NCBI GenBank assembly: GCA_044222685.1
Contig: JBGAMU010000008.1
Coordinates: 7,852 to 71,851 of the forward strand
DNA length: 64,000 nt
Source of the DNA: JAEUPI01 sp044222685
GTDB taxonomy: Bacteria > Pseudomonadota > Gammaproteobacteria > Burkholderiales > Burkholderiaceae_C
Reading direction: 5' to 3'
The first letter of the stretch is position 1. The number at the start of each line of letters is the position of its first letter. Of this stretch, positions 24,323-32,553 are shown one piece after another. The translations under genes and the position numbers were made by a program. The notes below the pieces were generated by a model. The model was not told the DNA's origin and made no database searches. It saw only the letters and a list, made by a program, of their open reading frames with translations.

Positions 24323-26602
24323 TCAAGAAGGCCTGGTGCTTGCGGGCCGGCGTGACCGGATGCGTTCGATCAGGCGACCGATCGGCTGGCGCTGGCGCCG
24401 CAACAGGCTCGACGCCAGCACGCCGGCCATGGCGGCAAAGGACGCCAACACCGCATAAGGCCAGGCTTCGAACGCCCCTGTCGCGGCGAGAGCCGCCGCC
24501 AGAGCGACACCGCATCCGGTGGCGACAAGCGCGGCAACGGCGATGCGCAGCCGATCGAAGAACACCATTGCCATTGCAAGGTCGACGAGCCCGATCAGCA
24601 CGATCTCTGCCAGGTGGGGTCGTTGATAGGCCCGACCCGTGCGCTCGGTCTCCACGGTGTGGGCCAGTATTTCCAGGCCGCTCGTCGGTCCGAGTGCGGT
24701 GGGGTGGACGTCGGCGCGGTCGTAGCGGCCACCGAGCAACACCACGCGACCGCGGATGCGGTCGCGCCAATCGAAGCCGTCGGCCAGGACCACCGATGCC
24801 GGCAGCTCCAGTCGCTCGGTTGTCGCGAAGCGGACGCTACGCAGGGCCGACGGATCGGCGTCGCGCACGCGTGTGGAGACTTCACCGCGCGTCAGCTCGG
24901 CCGCAAGGCTGGGCAGTGGGCCTTGCGCGGTGGGTACCGAGCGGCGCCACCATCGCACCGTACCCGCCGAGCCGTCGACCACCGAGACGGCGAGGCCGGA
25001 GCGCAACGCGTCGGGTGAACCGGCACCGCCGAGAATCGGCCGCGGCGAGGGCAGCGTGTCGATGTCGCTCGTCGGCGCGATGTCACGCCCCCACACGATG
25101 CGGCCGAGCGCGGCGGCGTCGATGGCGCGCGGCAAGGTCGAGAACGGCGGCGCCGAGGTGTCGATGTCCACCCCCAGCACAGCTGGCCCGCCAGCCATGA
25201 TGCGCGACACCAGCTGCTGCAGCAGATGCGGGTCGAGCGGGCTGGTGCCCCTGAAGATCCGTTGGTAGTCGTCTGCGCCGATGCTGACGAGCACGGTGCG
25301 CAGCGGCGGCGGAACCGCCGGCGCGAACGCTGTTTCGATGTCGGCGGCGATCCGATGCCCTGTACCCGTGCAACCGACGGCCAGGAGCAGCAGCGACGAC
25401 ACCGCGATGGCAGCACGCTGCCGCTGCAGCCCGCGCGCGGCCAGGAAACGCCAGCGCTCGAGCCGCGATTGGACAGGCTCGTCGGACAGCACGCGCTGCA
25501 CATCGGCTGCCATCGACGCGACGTCGGGGTAACGATCCGCGGCGTCGTGCTGCAGCGCACGCACCGCGATGGCGTCGATGTCGCCCGCGAGCACGCGGGC
25601 CAGTGCACCCGGTCCGCCTGCGTGCCGCGCGACGACCGAGTCGGGTCGGCACGACTCGCTGGGCAACGGGGGTTGCAGGACCTTCTGCGCCGATTCGGCG
25701 TGGTGGCGTACACCCGCGGCATCGCCGGAGTAGGGGCGCCGGCCGCAGACCAACTCGAACAACACGACGCCGAGCGCATAGACGTCGCTGCGTGCGGTCA
25801 CCGTCAGGCCCTGGAACTGCTCGGGGCTGGCGTACTCTCGGGTCAGCGCACGCCCCCACAACTCGGTCAGTTCGGTCTCGCTCGCCTGTCCATCGATCAG
25901 CAGCTTCGCGATGCCGAAGTCGAGCAACCTGACTTCACCGGCCGGCGTCACCAGGATGTTGGATGGCTTGAGGTCCCGGTGCAGGATCGACCGGGAGTGC
26001 GCGTGGTCCACCGCGCGCAGCACCTGCATGAGCAGCATGAGCCGATCGCGCACACCCAGCTGCTGGGCGTCGCAATAGCCTGTCAGCGGCGTGCCTTCCA
26101 CGTACTCCAGCGCCAGATAGTGCTGGCCGCTGTCGGAGATGCCCGCCTCGACCAGCTTCGCGATCCCGGGGTGGCTGAGCCGCTCGAGGAACTGGCGTTC
26201 ACGCGCGAAGCGGGCGAGGAACGACCGCCCATCGAGCGAGACCGCGGGCAGCTTCAGCGCCACGGGCGGCGCACCTTGCGGCTCGGTTCGTCTGGCCAGC
26301 CAGACTTCGCTCATGCCACCTTGCCCGAGCTGGCGAACGAGCTCGTAAGGGCCGACCGACATCCCGGGCGAGAAGCCGCCGTGGGCGAACCCCGTCCCCA
26401 GCAACTCGGAAAGAGGCAATCCGCGATCAAGCGACGGGCAGGGCGTGGAGCGCGCAGCCAGCAGTTGCACCAGGCTGGGCTTCAAGGCTTCGTGTTCGGG
26501 TCCGAGCTGAGCGAGCCAGCGGGCTCGCGCGTCGTCATCCGGCAGGTCGAGCGCGGTGTCCAACAACCGTCCGAGGGCAGCCAGGTCTCGCGGATCGATC
26601 AT
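24323..26602 (-). CDS. Ser/Thr protein kinase with CHASE2 sensor domain
   Basis: 759 residues. The N-terminal leader (1-85) resembles those of ECF-linked kinases. The kinase domain (about 85-375) has GQGGMSEVWLA (P-loop), Lys117 in VALKL, HRDLKPSN (Asp210), DFG (Asp228) and EYASPEQF, so it should be active. One transmembrane segment near 405 (IAVSSLLLLAVGC) precedes a periplasmic CHASE2 domain (about 420-650: VLVSIGADDYQRIF, AVLGVDIDTSAPP, RGRVVLLGGRYDRADVH). Three further membrane segments follow (about 660-735). The topology implies sensing outside the inner membrane and phosphorylation inside. The ECF sigma factor at 27422 is a likely target, as in EcfK/PknS-type pairs. Confidence 0.93.
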   Translation of the reverse strand: MIDPRDLAALGRLLDTALDLPDDDARARWLAQLGPEHEALKPSLVQLLAARSTPCPSLDRGLPLSELLGTGFAHGGFSPGMSVGPYELVRQLGQGGMSEVWLARRTEPQGAPPVALKLPAVSLDGRSFLARFARERQFLERLSHPGIAKLVEAGISDSGQHYLALEYVEGTPLTGYCDAQQLGVRDRLMLLMQVLRAVDHAHSRSILHRDLKPSNILVTPAGEVRLLDFGIAKLLIDGQASETELTELWGRALTREYASPEQFQGLTVTARSDVYALGVVLFELVCGRRPYSGDAAGVRHHAESAQKVLQPPLPSESCRPDSVVARHAGGPGALARVLAGDIDAIAVRALQHDAADRYPDVASMAADVQRVLSDEPVQSRLERWRFLAARGLQRQRAAIAVSSLLLLAVGCTGTGHRIAADIETAFAPAVPPPLRTVLVSIGADDYQRIFRGTSPLDPHLLQQLVSRIMAGGPAVLGVDIDTSAPPFSTLPRAIDAAALGRIVWGRDIAPTSDIDTLPSPRPILGGAGSPDALRSGLAVSVVDGSAGTVRWWRRSVPTAQGPLPSLAAELTRGEVSTRVRDADPSALRSVRFATTERLELPASVVLADGFDWRDRIRGRVVLLGGRYDRADVHPTALGPTSGLEILAHTVETERTGRAYQRPHLAEIVLIGLVDLAMAMVFFDRLRIAVAALVATGCGVALAAALAATGAFEAWPYAVLASFAAMAGVLASSLLRRQRQPIGRLIERIRSRRPASTRPS

Positions 26603-26690
26603 GACGTAGGTAGGTCGCCCCGCCCCAGTTCGCGAGGATCATATCAATCGCTGCCGAGGCACTGAGCGACTCCCTGCGAGACACCATCGA

Positions 26691-27263
26691 TCAGACAACA
26701 CCCGCCATGACAGGGCGGGGCGCCGGCGCGCGCTTGCCGCTGCGCCCGGAACGCACGTGGCCGTCCGGAGCCGACGGCCCCTCGAGCGCGAGGCGTCCAC
26801 GGATCTCGTCGTCATCGCGCTCGAGCGTCATGCCCGCTCGCTCGAATATGCGTCGCATCGGTCGATTCCTCACGGCGCAAAGACCGACGATCGACGCGAC
26901 GCCGTGCGCCGCCGCCGCCGCCTGCAGGGATCGCATCAACGCGGTGCCGAAGCCACGTCCCCGGTAGCCGGTGTCGATGCTGAACGCGGCTTCGATGCGT
27001 TGCTCTGCTCCCGCTTTGAAGGCACAACCGTGCGCGACGCCCACGACGTGCCCGGCGGCGTCGACGAGACCCAGGATCAGATCCTCGCCGAAGCGCATCT
27101 GGCCCACGTAGCGCGCGATCTGATCGTCGTCGGTCAGCGCCGAGTTGAAGCGAAGCGCGCGATCATCTGCAGAAAGACGCGTGAGGTGCGCAGTGATCCG
27201 CGCGGCGTCGCTGGCCTGCATCACTTCGATAGACAGCGCGCCAGCATCAGGGTCGTGGTTCAT
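26691..27263 (-). CDS. GNAT family N-acetyltransferase
   Basis: 190 residues from the ATG at 27263 (MNHDPDAG); the frame extends to 27299 but without homology. The GNAT core is clear: IEVMQASDAARITAHLTRLS, then IEAAFSIDTGYRGRGFGTALMRSL with the acetyl-CoA loop GYRGRGFG, and NRPMRRIFERAGMTLERD. The C-terminal 30 residues are Pro/Arg/Gly rich and disordered. It lies between the kinase and the sigma-factor genes, transcribed with the kinase direction but separated from it by an 88-base gap. The substrate is unknown. Such domains have also been seen as protein lysine acetylases. Confidence 0.88.
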   Translation of the reverse strand: MNHDPDAGALSIEVMQASDAARITAHLTRLSADDRALRFNSALTDDDQIARYVGQMRFGEDLILGLVDAAGHVVGVAHGCAFKAGAEQRIEAAFSIDTGYRGRGFGTALMRSLQAAAAAHGVASIVGLCAVRNRPMRRIFERAGMTLERDDDEIRGRLALEGPSAPDGHVRSGRSGKRAPAPRPVMAGVV

Positions 27264-27421
27264 CGTCTGCTCCGATCGGGACCGAAAGTGGCCCCTCATC
27301 TGTCAGTACGGGACCCTTCGACAAAACCGGCCAGTCCCGTCAGCCGGATGAGGCCGGTGATGGTCGGTCGGCGCACAATCGGATGAGCCAGCCGTCAGGC
27401 TGGTTCTCGACGGAGGTACTG

Positions 27422-27976
27422 ATGTCGGAGATCACGGAGCTCCTGGCGGCAGCGCGCAGCGGTGATGCAGCTGCCGCGAACTCGGCGTTCACCTTGCTTT
27501 ACGACGACCTGCGCCGACTTGCCCGCGCCAAGCTTCGCAAGCACCAGCCGATGACGCTGCTCAACACCACGGCGCTTGTGCACGAGTCGTACCTCAAGCT
27601 CGTGGGGCAGCAGGCCCTGCCGGTGAGCGACCGCCACCATTTCTTCGCATACGCCGCGCGCGTGATGCGCTCGGTGATCGTCGACATGGCACGCGCGCGG
27701 TTGGCCGAACGCCGCGGTGGAGACGCAGAGCATGTGGCGTTGGATACCGATGTGGCCAACCGCACGCCGGCGCCGGAGAACGAGGTGGTGCGAATCCACG
27801 AGGCCCTGGAAACCCTGGCGCAGGCCGACGAGGCGATGGCACAGGTTGTCGAGATGCGCTATTTCGGCGGCATGACCGAGCAGGAAATTGCCGAGGCCAT
27901 GGGGTCTTCGGAGCGCACGGTGCGCCGCCAGTGGCAGAAGGCGCGCCTGCTGTTGTCGGTGACCCTGGCAGGCTGA
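27422..27976 (+). CDS. ECF-type sigma factor (kinase-associated class)
   Basis: 184 residues from the ATG at 27422. Region sigma2 is LLYDDLRRLARAKLRKH with LVHESYLKLVG and FFAYAARVMRSVIVDMARARLAERRGGD. Region sigma4 is LETLAQADEAMAQVVEMRYFGGMTEQEIAEAMGSSERTVRRQWQKARLLL. This is the TIGR02999-type ECF class that usually lacks an anti-sigma factor and is paired with a Ser/Thr kinase instead. No anti-sigma gene is visible here, while a kinase (24323) and a CHAT protein (20159) are close. It would direct RNA polymerase to an unknown regulon once phosphorylated. Confidence 0.92.
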   Translation: MSEITELLAAARSGDAAAANSAFTLLYDDLRRLARAKLRKHQPMTLLNTTALVHESYLKLVGQQALPVSDRHHFFAYAARVMRSVIVDMARARLAERRGGDAEHVALDTDVANRTPAPENEVVRIHEALETLAQADEAMAQVVEMRYFGGMTEQEIAEAMGSSERTVRRQWQKARLLLSVTLAG

Positions 27977-27998
27977 GCACCGGCAACCGGATCGACTG

Positions 27999-29009
27999 CT
28001 ACCAACTGGCGAGCGCCCGCGTCAGCCTCGCCTTGACGTCCCCATCGGCAAAGCTCGCGTCGATCGAGTGGCGCGCCAGAGCGCGAAGCACGTCGTCCGA
28101 CCAGCCGAACGCCTGGCTGCACATCACGTACTCACCCACCAGACTGGCCCCGAGCAGCACCGGATCGTCGGTGTTGATGGACACCGCGACGCCGGCACGG
28201 CGTAGCCGATCGATCGGGTGGTGCTCGATGGAAGGGTAGACACCCAGCTTGAGATTGGAGGTCGGGCAGATACCCAGCGGGATCTGCCGATCGGCCAGCA
28301 GCGCCACCAGCTCGGGGTCTTCGATCGCGCGCACGCCGTGGTCGATGCGATCGGCACCGAGCAGCTCGATGGCATCGCGCACGCCCTCGGGGCCGCTGGA
28401 CTCCCCGGCATGCACCGTGCGACGCAACCCAGCCGCGCCGGCGCGGCGAAACGCCTCGGCAAAGCGCGGCCCGGTGCGGCCGGCTGCCGCCTCGTTGCCA
28501 TCGATCGAGAGCGCCACCACGCGTGGATGCCGCAGTGCCACCAGCGTGTCGACCAGTTCGATCGCGGCGTCGGACGACTGCGTGCGCAGCAGGCTGACGC
28601 ACAGGCCCACCGGCGGCAGCCCGTCCTGCTCGGCGGCGCTCAGGCCGGCATCGAGGGCGTCGATCATCGCGGGCAGGCGGCCGTGCCACGCGCGCCAGTG
28701 GGTCGGGTTGACGATCACGTCCGCGTAACCCGCACCGCCGTCGGCCAGGCGCTGGCTGTAGCCGTAGCTCAGCTGGGCCAGGCGATCACGGGTCGACGCC
28801 AGGCCACAAGCCCAGTCGAGGAAGTGCAAGAAGTCCGCGAGCCCTTCGAATTCGAGCAAACGCTCGCGGGGCCTGGGCATGGGTACTCGCGCCTGTGCGG
28901 CCCATTGCTCCAGCACGGCCGGCTCGAAGCAGCCTTCGAGATGGGCATGCACCTCTGCCTTCGGCAGGGTGCGCAGCCGGTCGGCCGAAGGGGGCAGCAC
29001 GTGGGGCAT
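27999..29009 (-). CDS. add: Adenosine deaminase family protein
   Basis: 336 residues from the ATG at 29009. All zinc-hydrolase signatures are visible: KAEVHAHLEG (His21, His23), TVHAGESSGP, DRIDHGVRAIED and SINTDDPVLL. These supply the metal ligands and catalytic glutamate and histidine for deamination of adenosine to inosine. PTSNLKLGVYPSIEHHP is the usual substrate-pocket segment. The last residues (about 300-336) match the family. It converges on the sigma-factor gene with a 22-base gap. A shared function with neighbours is not obvious; it is probably a purine salvage gene. Adenine deaminase activity cannot be excluded. Confidence 0.93.
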   Translation of the reverse strand: MPHVLPPSADRLRTLPKAEVHAHLEGCFEPAVLEQWAAQARVPMPRPRERLLEFEGLADFLHFLDWACGLASTRDRLAQLSYGYSQRLADGGAGYADVIVNPTHWRAWHGRLPAMIDALDAGLSAAEQDGLPPVGLCVSLLRTQSSDAAIELVDTLVALRHPRVVALSIDGNEAAAGRTGPRFAEAFRRAGAAGLRRTVHAGESSGPEGVRDAIELLGADRIDHGVRAIEDPELVALLADRQIPLGICPTSNLKLGVYPSIEHHPIDRLRRAGVAVSINTDDPVLLGASLVGEYVMCSQAFGWSDDVLRALARHSIDASFADGDVKARLTRALASW

Positions 29010-29338
29010 GAGGAGTCTGGCGCGTGACCGCGTGATGGATTGTTGGCCGCGAGTCTCGCGCATCGAGAGCCGAGCGTCATACGCCAGCTCGCATATCCAG
29101 CATACGCGTGTCGATGGCCCGCCAGGGCTTGCGCCGCCCCACAATGCCGTCTCATGTTCGGCGACAAGATTCAACTGACCACTGACGCCGATGGTCACCT
29201 CTGCATGGAGCTGCCGCCGAGCAGCTACGCCGTGCTCGCGGTGGTGTTCGTGCCGCAGGGTGGAGCGAGGCTCTTCGATCAGCGCGCCGGGGCCGCTCAG
29301 GTAGCGCTTGTCGACCTTGTCGACCAAGGTGCAGAGCG
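29010..29338. other. Intergenic region with a possible gene remnant
   Basis: 329 bases upstream of adenosine deaminase and downstream of the amidohydrolase gene. On the plus strand an ATG at 29154 opens a frame reading MFGDKIQLTTDADGHLCMEL then PPSSYAVLAVVF. This looks like the C-terminal beta domain ending of glycoside hydrolase family 13 proteins. No upstream catalytic part exists here, so it may be a decayed remnant or chance. No clear promoter or terminator is seen. Confidence 0.3.
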
Positions 29339-30364
29339 TCACACGTCCAGGCGATAGACGCGCGCTGCAGTTCCATGGAACAGAGCCGCGCGGTCCGAGT
29401 CGGTGCAGCTGAAGGTGAGCCTCTTGAAGGCGTTCCAGCACAGCTTGTAGCGGTAGGCGCAACGGTCAACCGGAAAGTTGCTCTCGAACATGCACCGATC
29501 AGCGCCGAAGAGCTCAATGCAGGGTTCGATCCATGGGCGCATGCGTTCGGCCAGTTCGCCGGAGTCCAGCGGCCGGCTCGCTTTGTCGAAGCCGAAGCCC
29601 AGCACGGGCAGGCCGAGGCCACCGAGCTTGACGACCACGTTGGCGCACCGGGCCAGTGATCGCATGGCGTCCAGCCAAACCGGGTGCACTTCGGCGTGTT
29701 TGCCGCTGAAGCGCCCTGCGCCCAACGGCGCCCCCACGTGATTCAGCACGATGACGGTGCCCGGAAAGGCTTGCGCCAGTGCCAGCACATCGGGCAGCTG
29801 CGGGTGCAGCGCCCAGGCATCGAAGCTCAGGCCGCGCGGCGCCAGCAGCTCGAAGCCGCGGCGAAAAGCCGGGTCGCGGTAGAGCCCCTGGGCCGTTCCC
29901 ATGCGCGGATTGACGAGCCGCGCATCCTCGTCCCAGGCGGTGGCCTGCCGGATCCCCTTGAATCGTTGCGGATCGACGGCGAGGTGGGCCTGAATCACCT
30001 CTGCGGCGGCGTCGTCTCGCAAGTCGGCATAGCCGACGATGCCCGCGCACACCTGCGTGGCGCCGCCTCGCGCCTGCGCCTGCCGGGCAATGGCGCTCGC
30101 GAACTCCGTTTCTCCCACCGGGGCGAACCGGGGCGCACCGCTGGGCCGATAGCTGCTGCCGCATTGCACGTGCACGCTGGCCACGATGCGATGGCCGTCG
30201 CGCAGGTCGGCCTCGAACTCCTCGAGCAGGTAGCGTTCGTGCTCACGCGCCCACAGGTGGTGGTGCGCATCGATGATGGGCAGTTCGGGCCACAGCGCCT
30301 CTTCGTCATGCAACGCAAGCCATTGCGGCCGGTGCGCCACGTCGAACAGCGAGGGGTCGGTCAT
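29339..30364 (-). CDS. Amidohydrolase_2 family (TIM-barrel) hydrolase
   Basis: 341 residues from the ATG at 30364. The metal-binding DAHHHLW motif (about 31-37), VHVQCG, GIVGYADL, LNHVGAP and the late MFESNFPVD motif (metal-binding Asp) define the Amidohydrolase_2 family, which includes lactonases and decarboxylases of aromatic or sugar-acid breakdown. It lacks a signal peptide. It is the third gene of a minus-strand operon (CoA-transferase, BUG receptor, amidohydrolase) with a 25-base spacer from the receptor. A lactone or 4-sulfomuconolactone-type substrate is typical for such operons, but the true substrate is unknown. Confidence 0.9.
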   Translation of the reverse strand: MTDPSLFDVAHRPQWLALHDEEALWPELPIIDAHHHLWAREHERYLLEEFEADLRDGHRIVASVHVQCGSSYRPSGAPRFAPVGETEFASAIARQAQARGGATQVCAGIVGYADLRDDAAAEVIQAHLAVDPQRFKGIRQATAWDEDARLVNPRMGTAQGLYRDPAFRRGFELLAPRGLSFDAWALHPQLPDVLALAQAFPGTVIVLNHVGAPLGAGRFSGKHAEVHPVWLDAMRSLARCANVVVKLGGLGLPVLGFGFDKASRPLDSGELAERMRPWIEPCIELFGADRCMFESNFPVDRCAYRYKLCWNAFKRLTFSCTDSDRAALFHGTAARVYRLDV

Positions 30365-30389
30365 CGGTGCGATGGGCCGTGGCCCCGCA

Positions 30390-31379
30390 TCAGTTGGGCT
30401 CCAGGCCGACGGCCTTGGTGATGGCACCCCATCGCGCGTGATCTTCTCTCACGTACTGCCTCAGCGGCTCTCCCACCAGGGTGCCAGCGTCGTAGCCATA
30501 GGAGCGGAGGGTCTGCTGCATCTCCGGTCCGTCGATCAGCGATGCCATGTCCTTGGCGAACTGCGCCACGTTGGCATCCGGCAGGCCGGCCGGGGCGAAG
30601 ACACCGATCCAGCCGACCATGGGGTCGATGGAGGGCAGACCCTGCTCGCCAAAGGTCGGGATGTCGGGGTACTCGCGATTGCGGCCGTCGCCCGTCAGCG
30701 CCAGCACGCGCAGCCGGGCCGGCGGACGCAGGAAGTCGCGGATGCTGCCAAAGTCGGAAATCGCCGAGTCGACGGCGCCACCCAGCAGGTCGGCCACCGC
30801 CACCGTCTTGTATGGCACGTGCAGCAGCTTGACGCCTGCCTTGCGGTTGAGCTCCTCGCCCAGCAGATGCGCCGACGTGCCGACGCCAAAGGAGGCGTAG
30901 CTCACCTTGTCGGGGTTCTTGCGTGCATGGTCCAGAAACTCCCGAAGGTTTCGGGCCGGGTTGGACGCATTCACCGCCAACACCAGCGGTGTCGTCGCAA
31001 CCCGCACGATGGGTTTCAGGTCGCGCAGCGGGTCGTAGGGCAGCTTGCGGAACGTGTGCGGTGCGATGGTGATCGTCGAGGCCATGGTCAACGACAGCAC
31101 GCTGCCGTCGGCAGGCGACTTGACGACGGTGTCGGTCGCCAGGATTCCCGAGGCGCCCGGCTTGTTGTCGACGATGACGGTCTTGCCGGTGGTGGCTTGC
31201 AAGCGCTCGGCCAGTCGGCGGGCGATGCCGTCTTGGGCGGTGCCCGGTGGCAGGGGGATCACGAAACGCAGCGGCGCAGTGCCGGCCGATGGCGCCGAAG
31301 CAGGCGGCGCCTGCGCGACACACAGTGGAGTGAGGGCCATCAGTGCGAGGCGGACGACGTGCCGGTGCAGGATCTTCAT
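30390..31379 (-). CDS. BUG-family tripartite tricarboxylate transporter receptor
   Basis: 329 residues. The signal peptide is MKILHRHVVRLALMALTPLCVAQ. The mature part has FVIPLPPGTAQDGIARRLAERLQ, VDNKPGASGILATDTVVKSPADGS and YAPAG-like FAPAGLPDANVAQF, all hallmarks of the BUG/TctC family that binds carboxylates in the periplasm. A good ribosome site (GAGGAGAC) precedes the ATG. The TctA/TctB membrane genes are absent, as in most orphan BUG genes. It lies between the CoA-transferase and the amidohydrolase, so it may bring in, or sense, the substrate of those enzymes. Confidence 0.93.
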   Translation of the reverse strand: MKILHRHVVRLALMALTPLCVAQAPPASAPSAGTAPLRFVIPLPPGTAQDGIARRLAERLQATTGKTVIVDNKPGASGILATDTVVKSPADGSVLSLTMASTITIAPHTFRKLPYDPLRDLKPIVRVATTPLVLAVNASNPARNLREFLDHARKNPDKVSYASFGVGTSAHLLGEELNRKAGVKLLHVPYKTVAVADLLGGAVDSAISDFGSIRDFLRPPARLRVLALTGDGRNREYPDIPTFGEQGLPSIDPMVGWIGVFAPAGLPDANVAQFAKDMASLIDGPEMQQTLRSYGYDAGTLVGEPLRQYVREDHARWGAITKAVGLEPN

Positions 31380-31403
31380 GCTGTCTCCTCGGGGGATGCG
31401 GTT

Positions 31404-32510
31404 CTAGGCAGGGCGCGAGCGGCCACCGAACAGCTCGCGGCAGCGGAAGCCGAGTGCCGGGGCAGGCTGAGCGTCGTCACCAGCGACGTTCCAGGTGTCG
31501 ATCAGATCGTTCGCCACCGCATCGGCAACGCACTGTCCGAGGTCGCGAACACGTGCAGCCGGAACGCCCGCTGCGTTGAGCCGGTTCTCCAGGTCGCTCG
31601 CCGACTGTTCGCCGAGCCGCTCCTGCAACAGGGCGCGCAGTTCGGGGCCGCGATCGGTTCTGGCAAATCCCTGCGTCTGCGGACCTAGCAGCCTGTCGAT
31701 CTGTTCGCGCACACCCAGCACCTCACCGAGCTTGCGCATGTGCTGCGGCGTGTTGGCTCCCAGAGCCAACCGCCCATCACGGCAGTGAAAGGTGTCCGCT
31801 CCCGGGCTGCCCGAGAAGCCTACATTGCCGACCCGAAGCGGAGCGCGACCCGTGGCCATGGTCTCGACCGTCATCGGGTACATCAGCTGAAGCGCCGCAC
31901 CCAGCATCGAGACGTCGATGCTCTCGCCTTGGCCGGTGAGGTCGCGCCGGCGGATGGCCGCCAGCAGCGCCAGCGCCGCGAGCAGGCCGGTAGCGGTGTC
32001 CACCACCGGAAAGCCCACCTTGAGCGGCTCGTCGCCTTCCTGTCCGGCCAGCAGGCTCATGCCGGACGCCGCCTGGATCACATGGTCATAGGCCGGGCGA
32101 TCGGCCCAGCTGCTGTCTCGGCCGTAGCCGCTGATCGTGCAATGGATCAGCGCCGGCTTGCGCGCGCGCACCTGCGCCTCGCCAAAGCCGAACTTCGCCA
32201 GCACGCCCGGCCGCATGTTGTCGACCATCACATCGGCTTGCTCGAACAGGGCCCAGGCACGGGCTTGCCCGTCATCTGACGCCAGATCGAGGAGCTCGGT
32301 CGCCTTGCGCTGGTTCAGCGCAGCGAAAGCGTGCTCGCTGCGACGCAGCGGATCGCCGCGGTGCGGGTTCTCCACCTTGATCACCCGCGCACCCAGCGCG
32401 GCCAGGTAGTAGGTGGCGAACGGCCCGGCGATTACATGGGAGAAGTCGAGCACGACGATGCCCTGCAAGGGCAAGGTGGATTCGGGGAGCGGCACGCGAG
32501 ACGCTGGCAT
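31404..32510 (-). CDS. Family III CoA-transferase (CaiB/BaiF)
   Basis: 368 residues from the ATG at 32510. LQGIVVLDFSHVIAGPFATYYLAALGARVIKVENPHRGD is the standard N-terminal Rossmann-like signature of family III CoA-transferases, with LDLASDDGQARAW and NMRPGVLAKFGF following. The nucleophilic aspartate is expected at the family position near residue 165 (SLLAGQEGDE region); I cannot fix it by eye. It moves CoA between carboxylic acids. It starts the operon and diverges from a LysR gene by 43 bases. The operon probably activates an imported acid to its CoA ester. Confidence 0.92.
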   Translation of the reverse strand: MPASRVPLPESTLPLQGIVVLDFSHVIAGPFATYYLAALGARVIKVENPHRGDPLRRSEHAFAALNQRKATELLDLASDDGQARAWALFEQADVMVDNMRPGVLAKFGFGEAQVRARKPALIHCTISGYGRDSSWADRPAYDHVIQAASGMSLLAGQEGDEPLKVGFPVVDTATGLLAALALLAAIRRRDLTGQGESIDVSMLGAALQLMYPMTVETMATGRAPLRVGNVGFSGSPGADTFHCRDGRLALGANTPQHMRKLGEVLGVREQIDRLLGPQTQGFARTDRGPELRALLQERLGEQSASDLENRLNAAGVPAARVRDLGQCVADAVANDLIDTWNVAGDDAQPAPALGFRCRELFGGRSRPA

Positions 32511-32553
32511 GCGCCGGATCCTAGAGTGCCGGGCGATAATCAAGAAATATCAA
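32511..32553. promoter_or_regulatory. Divergent LysR / CoA-transferase promoter gap
   Basis: Only 43 bases separate the divergent starts. GATAAT (32535-32540) is a good -10-like hexamer for the LysR gene, 13 bases before its ATG; no matching -35 is clear. Promoters and a LysR-binding site must overlap here or extend into the coding starts, as in classical LysR control. Confidence 0.4.
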
